This document shows positions 1-5,762 of a DNA stretch of 12,493 nt, piece after piece. Origin of the DNA: Treponema sp. Its GTDB lineage: Bacteria; Spirochaetota; Spirochaetia; Treponematales; Breznakiellaceae. The position numbers and the translations under genes were made by a program. The DNA lies in contig WQZT01000022.1 of the NCBI GenBank assembly GCA_009780595.1, forward strand, positions 1 through 12,493, given 5' to 3'. The first letter of the stretch is position 1. The number at the start of each line of letters is the position of its first letter. The notes below the pieces were generated by a model that ran no database searches, was not told where the DNA came from, and saw nothing but the letters and a program-made list of their open reading frames with translations.

Positions 1-80
1 AGAGGGATTTGAACCCTCGGTACCCTTGCGGGCACACAGCACTTCCAATGCTGCACCTTCGACCACTCGGACATCTCTCC
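1..80 (-). tRNA. tRNA-Ser (anticodon GGA), 3' end cut by window edge
   Basis: Read on the minus strand from 80 to 1 this folds as a class II tRNA. It has the acceptor strand GGAGAGA, a D-arm, and an anticodon stem CAGCA/TGCTG closing the loop TTGGAAG, which gives anticodon GGA. A long variable arm closed by GC pairs and a T-arm GAGGG-TTCAAAT-CCCTC follow. Only the first base of the 3' acceptor strand is inside the window. The long variable arm and GGA anticodon identify serine, reading UCC/UCU. It lies 78 bases downstream of a second tRNA-Ser on the same strand and may be cotranscribed with it. Confidence 0.93.
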
Positions 81-130
81 AAAACCCATTCTCGCTTTGC
101 TATTACCAATCCTTGCAACAAAGTACAACA

Positions 131-156
131 AAATAAAAATCCAAGGATTTTTATTT
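131..156 (-). repeat. AT-rich perfect palindrome between the two tRNA-Ser genes
   Basis: The arms AAATAAAAATCC (131-142) and GGATTTTTATTT (145-156) are exact reverse complements separated by two bases. It begins 3 bases after the 3' end of the upstream tRNA-Ser(CGA). In RNA it would form a 12-bp, mostly A-U hairpin with a U-rich 3' arm. It could be a weak or attenuating terminator, or a processing signal for a dicistronic tRNA transcript. The sequence alone does not decide. Confidence 0.55.
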
Positions 157-158
157 TC

Positions 159-245
159 CGGAGCAGGGGGGATTCGAACCCCCGGAACCCTTGCGAGCTC
201 AATGGTTTTCGAAACCATCTCCTTCAACCACTCGGACACCGCTCC
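159..245 (-). tRNA. tRNA-Ser (anticodon CGA)
   Basis: Read on the minus strand from 245 to 159 the acceptor GGAGCGG pairs with CTGCTCC (one G-U). The anticodon stem ATGGT/ACCAT encloses TTCGAAA, giving anticodon CGA (serine, UCG). A long variable arm containing CTCGCAAGG and a T-arm GGGGG-TTCGAAT-CCCCC follow, typical of class II tRNA-Ser. The discriminator base is G at 159. The next genomic bases read GAA, so the 3' CCA is not encoded and must be added by tRNA nucleotidyltransferase. A sigma-70-type promoter sits just upstream. Confidence 0.95.
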
Positions 246-254
246 CAAATTGCG

Positions 255-283
255 ACTATAAGGGCTGCTTATTTATACATCAA
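255..283 (-). promoter_or_regulatory. Sigma-70-type promoter of the tRNA-Ser pair
   Basis: On the minus strand there is a -35 TTGATG (283-278), a 17-base spacer, and a -10 TATAGT (260-255). The mature tRNA-Ser(CGA) begins at 245, so a start near 248 would leave a leader of only a few bases. Spacing is ideal and the boxes match the consensus at 4/6 and 5/6. Confidence 0.6.
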
Positions 284-347
284 AATGCGTTGTATGTAAA
301 GAGGGTAATCGACGTGAGATGAAAATATCCAGAATATTAGGCAAAAC

Positions 348-794
348 TCACTCCGACAGAATTCTCAGAACTTCTTCGGGCGTGGATGCGTTAATAATTT
401 CCCGTCGCTTTTCAGAACTCTTAAACAGAAGACTTATCTCCGCCAGAAATTGCAGGTGCGGCCCTGTTTTTTCCAGCGGGGAAAGGGTCATAATAAAAAT
501 GCGGCACGGCTCGTGATCCAGAGAATCAAAATCAACCGGAGCCTCGGAGACACCGATGCACGCTACAAGATTGTTAATTGTGGGGCTTTTTCCGTGCGGG
601 ATGGCAATCCCGTGCTTCATGCCGGTTGACATTTTTCGTTCGCGATCCATTATCGCGGTATAGGCGGCTCCCCGGTCGTCTATCTTTTTGGCGACCGTAA
701 GAATATCGAGCAGTTCATTAACGATCTCTTCTTTGGTCGTTCCTTTGAGGTTGAGGCGGATTGTATCCTTTGTGAGAACTGTTTTAAGATTCAT
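348..794 (-). CDS. PTS EIIA domain protein, fructose/nitrogen (PtsN) type
   Basis: A single-domain EIIA protein of 148 residues, close to the usual length of PtsN. The phospho-acceptor histidine is recognisable as His67 in the motif GIAIPHGK (residues 62-69), followed by a conserved core with LAEIS and a C-terminal ILRIL. Proteins of this family accept phosphate from HPr or NPr. Stand-alone forms usually act as cytoplasmic regulators (potassium, nitrogen or carbon signalling) rather than transporters; no EIIB or EIIC domain is nearby, which favours a regulatory role. The start at 794 is supported by a promoter whose -10 box is 6 bases upstream; there is no Shine-Dalgarno sequence. Divergent from the fliS operon. 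Confidence 0.88.
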   Translation of the reverse strand: MNLKTVLTKDTIRLNLKGTTKEEIVNELLDILTVAKKIDDRGAAYTAIMDRERKMSTGMKHGIAIPHGKSPTINNLVACIGVSEAPVDFDSLDHEPCRIFIMTLSPLEKTGPHLQFLAEISLLFKSSEKRREIINASTPEEVLRILSE

Positions 795-800
795 AGGATT

Positions 801-829
801 AGTGTAAAGTCATTGTTCATAAAAGTCAA
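801..829 (-). promoter_or_regulatory. Sigma-70-type promoter of the PTS EIIA gene, abutting the start codon
   Basis: Minus strand: -35 TTGACT (829-824), a 17-base spacer, -10 TACACT (806-801), then six bases and the ATG at 794-792. Transcription would be expected to begin at or within a base or two of the ATG, implying a leaderless message. Confidence 0.55.
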
Positions 830-919
830 GGTTTTCTTTCGATAATTTATGATATATGTAATAAAAATCTCCCACAGTTTTATGCAGGGGGCTGGGTATA
901 AAAAATCCATAAAAAATAG

Positions 920-946
920 TAAAGTGGAAGTTCTAAATACCGATAA
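920..946 (+). promoter_or_regulatory. Sigma-28 (FliA)-type flagellar promoter of fliS
   Basis: TAAAGTGG (920-927), exactly 11 bases, then ACCGATAA (939-946). The classical sigma-28 consensus is TAAAGTTT-N11-GCCGATAA, so 13 of 16 positions match with exact spacing. A start near 953 would give a leader of about 35 bases containing the GGAGGGG Shine-Dalgarno site of fliS. The position directly before a flagellar gene strengthens the call. Confidence 0.75.
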
Positions 947-989
947 GGAAGAGGGTACTTTCAAATATCGCAGTGAGCGGAGGGGAAGC

Positions 990-1466
990 GTGTCATATAC
1001 AAATCCTATTTCAAGTTACAGGGAAACCAGAGTAAAAACGGCTAGTCAGGGGCAGCTTATTATTATGCTCTACGAGGAGGCGCTCAGGCAGATGGATCTG
1101 GCACTTGACGTTTTGACGGCGGACGAAGGCGGTGGCGAGAGCGCTGCGTCGAAAAACTCTGTGCCCGGAAATCCCTCCAAAATAGAAAAAGTATCAAAAT
1201 CTATCCTTAAAACGCAGGAGATTATTACAGAATTGACCGCGTCGCTTGATTTTGAAAAGGGCGGTGCGATTGCAACTAATCTTTTTTCTCTTTATACATG
1301 GTTTAACAAGGAGCTTTTTGAAGCAAATGTCCATCAGGATATTCAGCGGCTCATGGTGATACGCGGTCAGCTCAGCGATCTGAAAAGCGCGTGGGTGGAG
1401 ATTTTGCCAACGAACAACGCTGACAATGTCGGCAAAGCCATTGCTGGCGTGAATATCGCAGGGTAG
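990..1466 (+). CDS. fliS: Flagellar export chaperone FliS
   Basis: FliS binds the C-terminus of flagellin in the cytoplasm, preventing early polymerisation and delivering it to the flagellar export apparatus. The sequence has the family's N-terminal signature SYTNPISSYRETRVKTAS followed by the helix QLIIMLYEEAL. Its C-terminal helices (GGAIATNLFSLYTWFNKEL and SDLKSAWVEI) are also typical. The insert of about 20 residues with GGGES/SKNSVPGN (about 48-66) is a loop expansion. I place the start at GTG 990, preceded by GGAGGGG, giving 158 residues. An in-frame ATG at 849 would add 47 residues, but it lies upstream of the sigma-28-type promoter and of the normal FliS N-terminus. The stop is four bases before the next gene, so the two form an operon. 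Confidence 0.93.
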   Translation: MSYTNPISSYRETRVKTASQGQLIIMLYEEALRQMDLALDVLTADEGGGESAASKNSVPGNPSKIEKVSKSILKTQEIITELTASLDFEKGGAIATNLFSLYTWFNKELFEANVHQDIQRLMVIRGQLSDLKSAWVEILPTNNADNVGKAIAGVNIAG

Positions 1467-1470
1467 GCGT

Positions 1471-1971
1471 ATGGTAGCGATTTCCTCCAGCGAACTTAAA
1501 CATCGGGTAGAAGTAGTGAAGCGGTTTAAGGAGCTTTTGAAAGCCCAGCGCGACAGGTTTAGCGCGTACCTTGACACGCTGGACAGGCAAAAAGACGTGA
1601 TTGAGCGGGGCAGCGCCGACGATCTTCTGCACCACGTTGAGCTGGAAGAAAAAATCGTTTCGGATATTTTTTCCATTCAAAAAGTAATTGACCCGCTTGA
1701 AAAAATGTACCATTCGGCGCGGGGGGATATTTCTCCGTTCGCTCCAATTCCTGTGCCTGGAAAACAATCGGACGGCGAGGACGTTTCCTGTCTGAAAGAG
1801 GCGCTTGACGGCTTGAAAGCCGAAGCCATTGTCCGCTCCGAGCGAAACAGGGGGCTGCTAACCAAGCGCATGACGGAACTCCGCTCGGAAATCAAGAGCC
1901 TTAAAAGTAATCCTTACGCCAAAGGCAAAAACTCGATAGTTGCTCCGATTCAGATTGACATACGCGGGTAA
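1471..1971 (+). CDS. FlgN-like flagellar export chaperone
   Basis: A 166-residue, highly charged and probably all-helical protein. It has long coiled-coil-like stretches (about 5-70 and 105-145), a Pro/Gly-rich linker around 88-100, and a short C-terminal tail ending IQIDIRG. Size, helical character, the motif NRGLLTKRMTELRSEI and the position 4 bases after fliS fit the FlgN family, which binds hook-filament junction proteins FlgK and FlgL. FlgN proteins diverge strongly, so this rests on context as much as sequence. An AGGG-type ribosome site overlaps the end of fliS. The gene ends 14 bases before the convergent DUF362 gene; I see no clear hairpin terminator between them. Confidence 0.7.
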   Translation: MVAISSSELKHRVEVVKRFKELLKAQRDRFSAYLDTLDRQKDVIERGSADDLLHHVELEEKIVSDIFSIQKVIDPLEKMYHSARGDISPFAPIPVPGKQSDGEDVSCLKEALDGLKAEAIVRSERNRGLLTKRMTELRSEIKSLKSNPYAKGKNSIVAPIQIDIRG

Positions 1972-1985
1972 AGCCAGCGTTTCGC

Positions 1986-3122
1986 TCAGCCGAGTAGTTT
2001 TCTCTTTTTTATATCAATCGCTTTTTTCGGGCAAACCTCGTGGCAGCAGAAGCAGCGTATGCAGCGGCTGTAGTCAATGTCGACACGGCGGTCTTTGCCT
2101 TCGCCTGATAGAGACATCGCGCGGGAAGCGCAGATGCGGACACAGTCGCCGCAACGAACGCAGCCGCCGTGATTGATGTGCGGGCGGGGCGCGAAAGATT
2201 CCCGAAGTGCCCGCAGCGGGCGGGGAAGAATAAAATCAACAAGCTGGTTTCCCGATTTTTTGAAGGGGATTTTGACGTAATCGGGGATTTGCGCGTCTTT
2301 GGGCGAAAGCCCGGGGTACTCGATTTCGCCAATCGAGGAGAGCCACGCGCCGCGTTCCAGCGCATCTTGGTTCACGGGGATTTCTTCAGGCGGGTAGCCG
2401 ATGATGTCGCAGGCTGCCACATCCATCGCCAGCAGGTTGGAAGAGGCAAGGACAAGCCCAATGTGCCGGGGATCTCCACCCGCCGGGCCGGGGCCTTCCA
2501 TTCCGGTAACCGCGTCCATCAGAGCGTAGTCCGCTTGCACCGCGAGGTTGAGGTCGACAATCATCGAGGCGAAGGCGCGGCGGTTGGGGAAGCGCACGTG
2601 AAACGTGCTTTTCGCCACTGAAGGAATAAGCCCGAAGAGGTTTTTCATCGCCCCGGTAAAATACATAAGCTGGTGGGTTTTAAGCTTGGGCAGACTAATG
2701 ATAACATCCGCCTCTTGCGCGGCGTGGGTAATGGTGAACTTCTTCACCGCCTTTCCCGCCGGGCAGGGGAGATCGAACTTTTCGCGGGTAAAATCAATCC
2801 ACTCGGCAGCGCTGTTGCGCGTTGCCTCGCCAAGCCCGCAGACTTTGCCGGAAAATCCCGGCGTTTGCAGCCCCGGGCTGTCCCCGACAAGAATGCGGCG
2901 GGCGCCCATTTCCCGCATGAGCCGAATTGCCGCTTCCAGAAACGCCGGATGGGTGCAGACTGCTTTCTCAGGCGGTGCATCGTAAACAATGTTCGGTTTC
3001 AGCAACACGGTTTTGCCCGCCACATCAAGGCCGCCCGCCAGCTCTACCGCCCGCTTTAGTGCGGTATATAACAAATCGGGATCGTAAGAAGTGCAGCGTT
3101 CAATAGCAACTTTTTTATTCAT
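1986..3122 (-). CDS. DUF362 domain protein with two C-terminal [4Fe-4S] ferredoxin motifs
   Basis: Residues (378-residue form) about 4-230 show DUF362 landmarks: LLKPN near 40-44, GDSPG near 80-84, LPKLKTH near 144-150, KNLFGLIP near 160-167, and a DAVTGMEGPGP segment. The C-terminus is a bacterial-type 2[4Fe-4S] ferredoxin domain with two CxxCxxCxxxC motifs, Cys321/324/327/331 and Cys354/357/360/364. The biochemical role of this family is not settled; it is presumably a cytoplasmic iron-sulphur redox protein. I start at ATG 3122 (MNKKVAIERC), where family members usually begin. An in-frame ATG at 3209 would add 29 residues encoded partly inside the 78-bp direct repeat and resembling nothing in the family. 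No good Shine-Dalgarno site precedes either ATG. Confidence 0.85.
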   Translation of the reverse strand: MNKKVAIERCTSYDPDLLYTALKRAVELAGGLDVAGKTVLLKPNIVYDAPPEKAVCTHPAFLEAAIRLMREMGARRILVGDSPGLQTPGFSGKVCGLGEATRNSAAEWIDFTREKFDLPCPAGKAVKKFTITHAAQEADVIISLPKLKTHQLMYFTGAMKNLFGLIPSVAKSTFHVRFPNRRAFASMIVDLNLAVQADYALMDAVTGMEGPGPAGGDPRHIGLVLASSNLLAMDVAACDIIGYPPEEIPVNQDALERGAWLSSIGEIEYPGLSPKDAQIPDYVKIPFKKSGNQLVDFILPRPLRALRESFAPRPHINHGGCVRCGDCVRICASRAMSLSGEGKDRRVDIDYSRCIRCFCCHEVCPKKAIDIKKRKLLG

Positions 3123-3168
3123 CTTACTATTACTGTAATATAAATAATCACTGCTGAATAGCTTTGTC

Positions 3169-3246
3169 TGTTGGCGGATTACGCTACTTTGTTTTTTATC
3201 GCCGCTCATATATAATGGAAAAGAGTATGAAAAAACCTATTTTAAT
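3169..3246. repeat. 78-bp direct repeat, left copy (carries promoter and first codons of the 4298 gene)
   Basis: This copy is identical base for base to 4240-4317; identity stops exactly at 3168/4239 on the left and 3247/4318 on the right. It contains a TATAAT box (3211-3216), the purine-rich GGAAAAGAG, and the codons for MKKPIL of the downstream nucleotidyltransferase. The offset between copies is 1071 bp and the unique DNA between them is 993 bp. Confidence 0.97.
3189..3216 (+). promoter_or_regulatory. Putative promoter in the left repeat, driving the lipoprotein/SH3 gene
   Basis: A perfect -10 TATAAT (3211-3216) follows a weak -35 TTGTTT (3189-3194) with a 16-base spacer. The same promoter is present in the right repeat at 4260-4287. 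Transcription should begin just before ATG 3227 of the short leader frame. Confidence 0.5.
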
Positions 3247-3289
3247 GAAACGTTGTTGTAAAATTGCTATGATCAGAGGAGGATTATAA
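3227..3289 (+). CDS. 20-residue leader frame: truncated 5' end of the nucleotidyltransferase gene fused to foreign sequence
   Basis: The duplicated start MKKPIL of the 4298 gene continues past the repeat boundary as MKRCCKIAMIRGGL and stops at TAA 3287-3289. The last A of the stop is the first base of the lipoprotein ATG (TAATG). Translating this frame would bring ribosomes to the lipoprotein start, where a GAGGAGG site also lies. It is a by-product of the repeat junction rather than a recognised protein; a role in translational coupling is an inference. Confidence 0.4.
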   Translation: MKKPILMKRCCKIAMIRGGL

Positions 3290-4131
3290 TGAAAAACTTA
3301 CTATTTCTTTTAGGCTTGGTCATGTTTTTGTCAAGTTGTTCCAAAGAGAATAATGTTGAATCTGCTAGTCGCAGTGAAAGGAATAATAAAACAGAAGCCG
3401 CTACAGAAAATCTACCTGAACAAGAATTAAAAATAACAAAGTATGTAAAAGCGCCGGCAGGGCTTCGGGTTAGGAATTCCCCCGATATAAATGCAGAAAG
3501 GATTGGCGTTTTAGATGATTTGACAGAAGTTCTCGTTTTGAAAAAAGATGGAAATAATTTAACGATTGACGGCATCAGTGGAAAATGGACTCTTATTGAA
3601 ACATATGATATTCAGGGCTGGGTTTTCGGCGGCTTTTTGAGTTTAATGCCATTGCGGGTAAAAGACAATGCAAAAAGCAATCTAGATGATATGATAACAT
3701 TTTTTGAAAATTATTTTAACTTTAGAGAATTACGCGGGGCAAACAGCATTGAAGAATTTATTACAATTTTTGGAGCGTTAAGCGAAAATAAAAAAATTAG
3801 TAGTCGTACATTTGATGCTCCATATTTATGGGGTGGCACTACCATTGATGAGACTGTTATTGTAGATGCTCCTTACAAGCTTGTAGTGTATGGTAAGTCT
3901 TTACTCATGTCGCTCAGAATAGAACTAAGCGAAGATAATTTTATGGATTTATTTCCATATAGAACATTAGAAGAATATTTGTCGGATGGAAATTTTGGCA
4001 ATAACACATGGACATGGACAGAAGGGGAAGACGAGTTTATTTCTCTTTACCGTTGGGATGAGGAAGGATGGCGTTTAGAATTTAAGAATGGCTTATTGCA
4101 TCGAATTGCATTTTATCAATTTATAACATGA
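3289..4131 (+). CDS. Lipoprotein with SH3-like (bacterial SH3_3) domain
   Basis: A 280-residue protein. Residues 1-17 form a lipoprotein signal (MKNLLFLLGL..LSSC) with the lipidated cysteine at 17. A Ser/Asn/Glu-rich linker runs to about 45. Residues about 50-120 look like a bacterial SH3 domain: AGLRVRNSPDINAERIG early, GKWTLIE, and GWVFGGFLS at the end. The remaining 160 residues, rich in aromatics and acidic residues, are not recognised. SH3 domains of exported proteins often bind cell wall or peptide ligands, so it probably sits in the periplasm or on the outer membrane. The start has an excellent AGAGGAGG site. The gene is far more AT-rich than its neighbours and lies between perfect 78-bp direct repeats, both pointing to acquisition. 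Confidence 0.82.
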   Translation: MKNLLFLLGLVMFLSSCSKENNVESASRSERNNKTEAATENLPEQELKITKYVKAPAGLRVRNSPDINAERIGVLDDLTEVLVLKKDGNNLTIDGISGKWTLIETYDIQGWVFGGFLSLMPLRVKDNAKSNLDDMITFFENYFNFRELRGANSIEEFITIFGALSENKKISSRTFDAPYLWGGTTIDETVIVDAPYKLVVYGKSLLMSLRIELSEDNFMDLFPYRTLEEYLSDGNFGNNTWTWTEGEDEFISLYRWDEEGWRLEFKNGLLHRIAFYQFIT

Positions 4132-4144
4132 AGCATGCAACTTC

Positions 4145-4213
4145 GCCTAACAAATGAAGTCCGGTGCCCCAAACACATCATTTCTGCACCTACGCCAATT
4201 TTCGCACATTAGG
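4145..4213 (+). other. Structured 3' flank of the acquired gene, weakly attC-like
   Basis: After the lipoprotein stop come GCCTAAC (4145-4151), GGTGC (4163-4167), GCACC (4186-4190) and TTAGG (4209-4213). The outer pair CCTAA/TTAGG and inner pair GGTGC/GCACC form a nested, interrupted hairpin about 69 bases long. GCCTAAC fits the integron inverse-core pattern RYYYAAC. The right-hand partner reads ATTAGGA rather than GTTRRRY, and the spacers are longer than in standard attC sites. A decayed or unrelated site is therefore possible. Confidence 0.25.
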
Positions 4214-4239
4214 ATATGAATCTTCAAAATTGATTTCCG

Positions 4240-4317
4240 TGTTGGCGGATTACGCTACTTTGTTTTTTATCGCCGCTCATATATAATGGAAAAGAGTATG
4301 AAAAAACCTATTTTAAT
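4240..4317. repeat. 78-bp direct repeat, right copy (native 5' end of the nucleotidyltransferase gene)
   Basis: Identical to 3169-3246. Here the sequence continues into the intact nucleotidyltransferase, so this copy holds that gene's working promoter (TATAAT at 4282-4287) and start codon. Confidence 0.97.
4260..4287 (+). promoter_or_regulatory. Promoter of the nucleotidyltransferase gene (right repeat)
   Basis: The -10 is TATAAT (4282-4287) and a weak -35 TTGTTT lies at 4260-4265, 16 bases apart. The -10 ends 10 bases before ATG 4298, so the transcript leader is only a few bases long. Confidence 0.5.
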
Positions 4318-5236
4318 TGTTTTGGCAGCCGGCATTGGCAGCCGCTACGGCGGCATTAAGCAGATGGAGCAGTTCGGCACGTATGGCGAAGTGCTGCTGG
4401 ATTATTCCGTTTTTGACGCACTGCGCGGCGGTTTTGGAAAGGCGGTGTTTGTTGTCCGCCGCGACATCGAAAAAGATTTTCGGGAAACTGTTGTTGCCCG
4501 CATGGAAGGCAAAGTCGAGTACGAGCTTGCGTTTCAGGAACTGGACAGCCTGATCCCGCCGGAAACGTTTGCGGCGGCGAAAAAAGCCGGCAGGACAAAG
4601 CCTTGGGGGACAGCCCACGCCTTGCTTTGCGCCGCGGACAAAATTGACGCGCCCTTTGCCGTAATCAACGCCGATGATTTTTACGGCAGGGAAGCTTTCG
4701 CCGCGATGGGCGAGTTTCTTGCCGCGCCGGGGCTGAAAGACGGCGCAATCGTGCCGTACAAGCTGGAGCCAACGTTGAGTTCTGTGGGAACTGTCGCGCG
4801 CGGGGTTTGCGAAGTTAAAGACGGCTATCTGGTTTCAATAGACGAGCTTACCGCCATTGAGAAAAAAGGCGGCGTGATTTTCAACACCGCAAGCGACGGT
4901 TCAAAGCGGGAACTGCAACCGGACACACCGGTCTCTATGAACTTTCTCGGCTACCCGGACAGCATACTGCCTAAGTTTAAACAATACTTCGATGAGTTTA
5001 TCGCCGCCTTCGCCGCCGCCGCGTCAGGTACTTCCGGCATCGACCTGAAAAGCGAGTGTTATCTGCCCAAAGCGTCCGACTGGTTTATCAAAAACGGCTT
5101 GCTGCAAATGCGGGCGCTCCACGCGGATGCGGAATGGTTCGGCGTTACCTACAAAGCGGACAAAGAAGCGGCAATGAACCGCCTGCACGCTTTGACCGCA
5201 GAAGGCGTTTACCCCGCGCGGCTCTGGCAGAGTTGA
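4298..5236 (+). CDS. Sugar-phosphate nucleotidyltransferase family protein
   Basis: A 312-residue protein of the NTP-transferase fold (glucose-1-phosphate uridylyl/thymidylyltransferase superfamily). The nucleotide-binding signature is LAAGIGSRYGGIKQ (9-22). KPWGTAHAL (101-109) and the metal-binding INADDFYG (123-130) follow, with a C-terminal extension beyond the core. Such enzymes join a nucleotide to a sugar phosphate or related phosphorylated small molecule in the cytoplasm; the substrate cannot be read from the sequence. I prefer ATG 4298 over the in-frame ATG 4286, because the latter overlaps the TATAAT box and family members begin just before the LVLAAG strand. Convergent with the Ogt gene 40 bases downstream; no clear terminator lies between them. 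Confidence 0.85.
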   Translation: MKKPILIVLAAGIGSRYGGIKQMEQFGTYGEVLLDYSVFDALRGGFGKAVFVVRRDIEKDFRETVVARMEGKVEYELAFQELDSLIPPETFAAAKKAGRTKPWGTAHALLCAADKIDAPFAVINADDFYGREAFAAMGEFLAAPGLKDGAIVPYKLEPTLSSVGTVARGVCEVKDGYLVSIDELTAIEKKGGVIFNTASDGSKRELQPDTPVSMNFLGYPDSILPKFKQYFDEFIAAFAAAASGTSGIDLKSECYLPKASDWFIKNGLLQMRALHADAEWFGVTYKADKEAAMNRLHALTAEGVYPARLWQS

Positions 5237-5276
5237 GCGGGGGGCAAAACCATTCGCGTTGGGGCAAAGCTCGTTG

Positions 5277-5762
5277 TCAGGGAAGCTTAATCCCTTCCAG
5301 TTCTAACAGTGCGCGCTTTTTCTCCAGCCCTCCGGCGTAACCGGTGAGGCTGCCGTCAGCGCCGACAACGCGGTGGCACGGTATCAGCAGGGAAATCGGG
5401 TTATGCCCAACCGCGCCGCCAACCGCCAGAGCAGAACCTTTGCCGCCGGAAAGCCGCGCGGCAATCGCGCCGTACGTAGTTGTTGTGCCGGAGGGAATTT
5501 CCAGCAGGAGCTTCCACACCGCCTGCTGAAACTCCGTTCCAACTGGCGCAAGCGGGATTTTCACTGCGGGGTTTTTACCGCCGAAATAATCCTTCAGCCA
5601 CGACTGGAGCGCGGTAAAAACTGGATAATCAGGCGCGACAGTCCACGTTTCCGTTTCGCGCGGAAAATACTTTTGCCCGACAAACCACAAGCCGCGCAGA
5701 GCATTATCTTCCGCGGCGGTCTGAATCGCACCGAACGGCGTTTGAATAGTAAGCGTGTACAT
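5277..5762 (-). CDS. ogt: Methylated-DNA--protein-cysteine S-methyltransferase (Ogt type)
   Basis: A suicide DNA-repair protein that transfers alkyl groups from O6-alkylguanine or O4-alkylthymine to its own cysteine. The 161-residue protein has a variable N-terminal domain and the C-terminal catalytic domain: the helix-turn-helix with TTTYGAIAARL, the asparagine hinge GHNP (119-122), the active-site IPCHRVV with Cys129, and TGYAGGLEKKRALLELEG. The position that holds the base-flipping arginine finger in human AGT (AARAVGGA) is Leu113 here (SALAVGGA). Other Ogt proteins may vary at this site, so activity is still likely. The ATG follows directly on the stop of the Nim-like gene (TAAATG), with a GGGGA ribosome site inside that gene: one operon. 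Confidence 0.94.
   Translation of the reverse strand: MYTLTIQTPFGAIQTAAEDNALRGLWFVGQKYFPRETETWTVAPDYPVFTALQSWLKDYFGGKNPAVKIPLAPVGTEFQQAVWKLLLEIPSGTTTTYGAIAARLSGGKGSALAVGGAVGHNPISLLIPCHRVVGADGSLTGYAGGLEKKRALLELEGIKLP

Noticed and set aside
820..845. Second sigma-28-like match TAAA-N14-TTCGATAA.
   Set aside because: Only the -10 half is convincing, and 920-946 is much better and closer to fliS.
849..989. N-terminal extension of fliS from ATG 849 (47 extra residues).
   Set aside because: It lies across a sigma-28-type promoter, has no family resemblance and no good ribosome site; GTG 990 has GGAGGGG and the FliS signature.
3123..3209. DUF362 start at ATG 3209.
   Set aside because: The added 29 residues run into the 78-bp repeat and do not resemble the family; ATG 3122 gives the usual N-terminus.
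3169..4317. Composite transposon or IS with target-site duplication.
   Set aside because: No transposase, no terminal inverted repeats seen, and 78 bp is far longer than known target duplications.
5237..5276. Terminator between the convergent nucleotidyltransferase and ogt genes.
   Set aside because: Only a GAGC/GCTC match and a repeated GGGGCAAA; no stable stem with a T-run.
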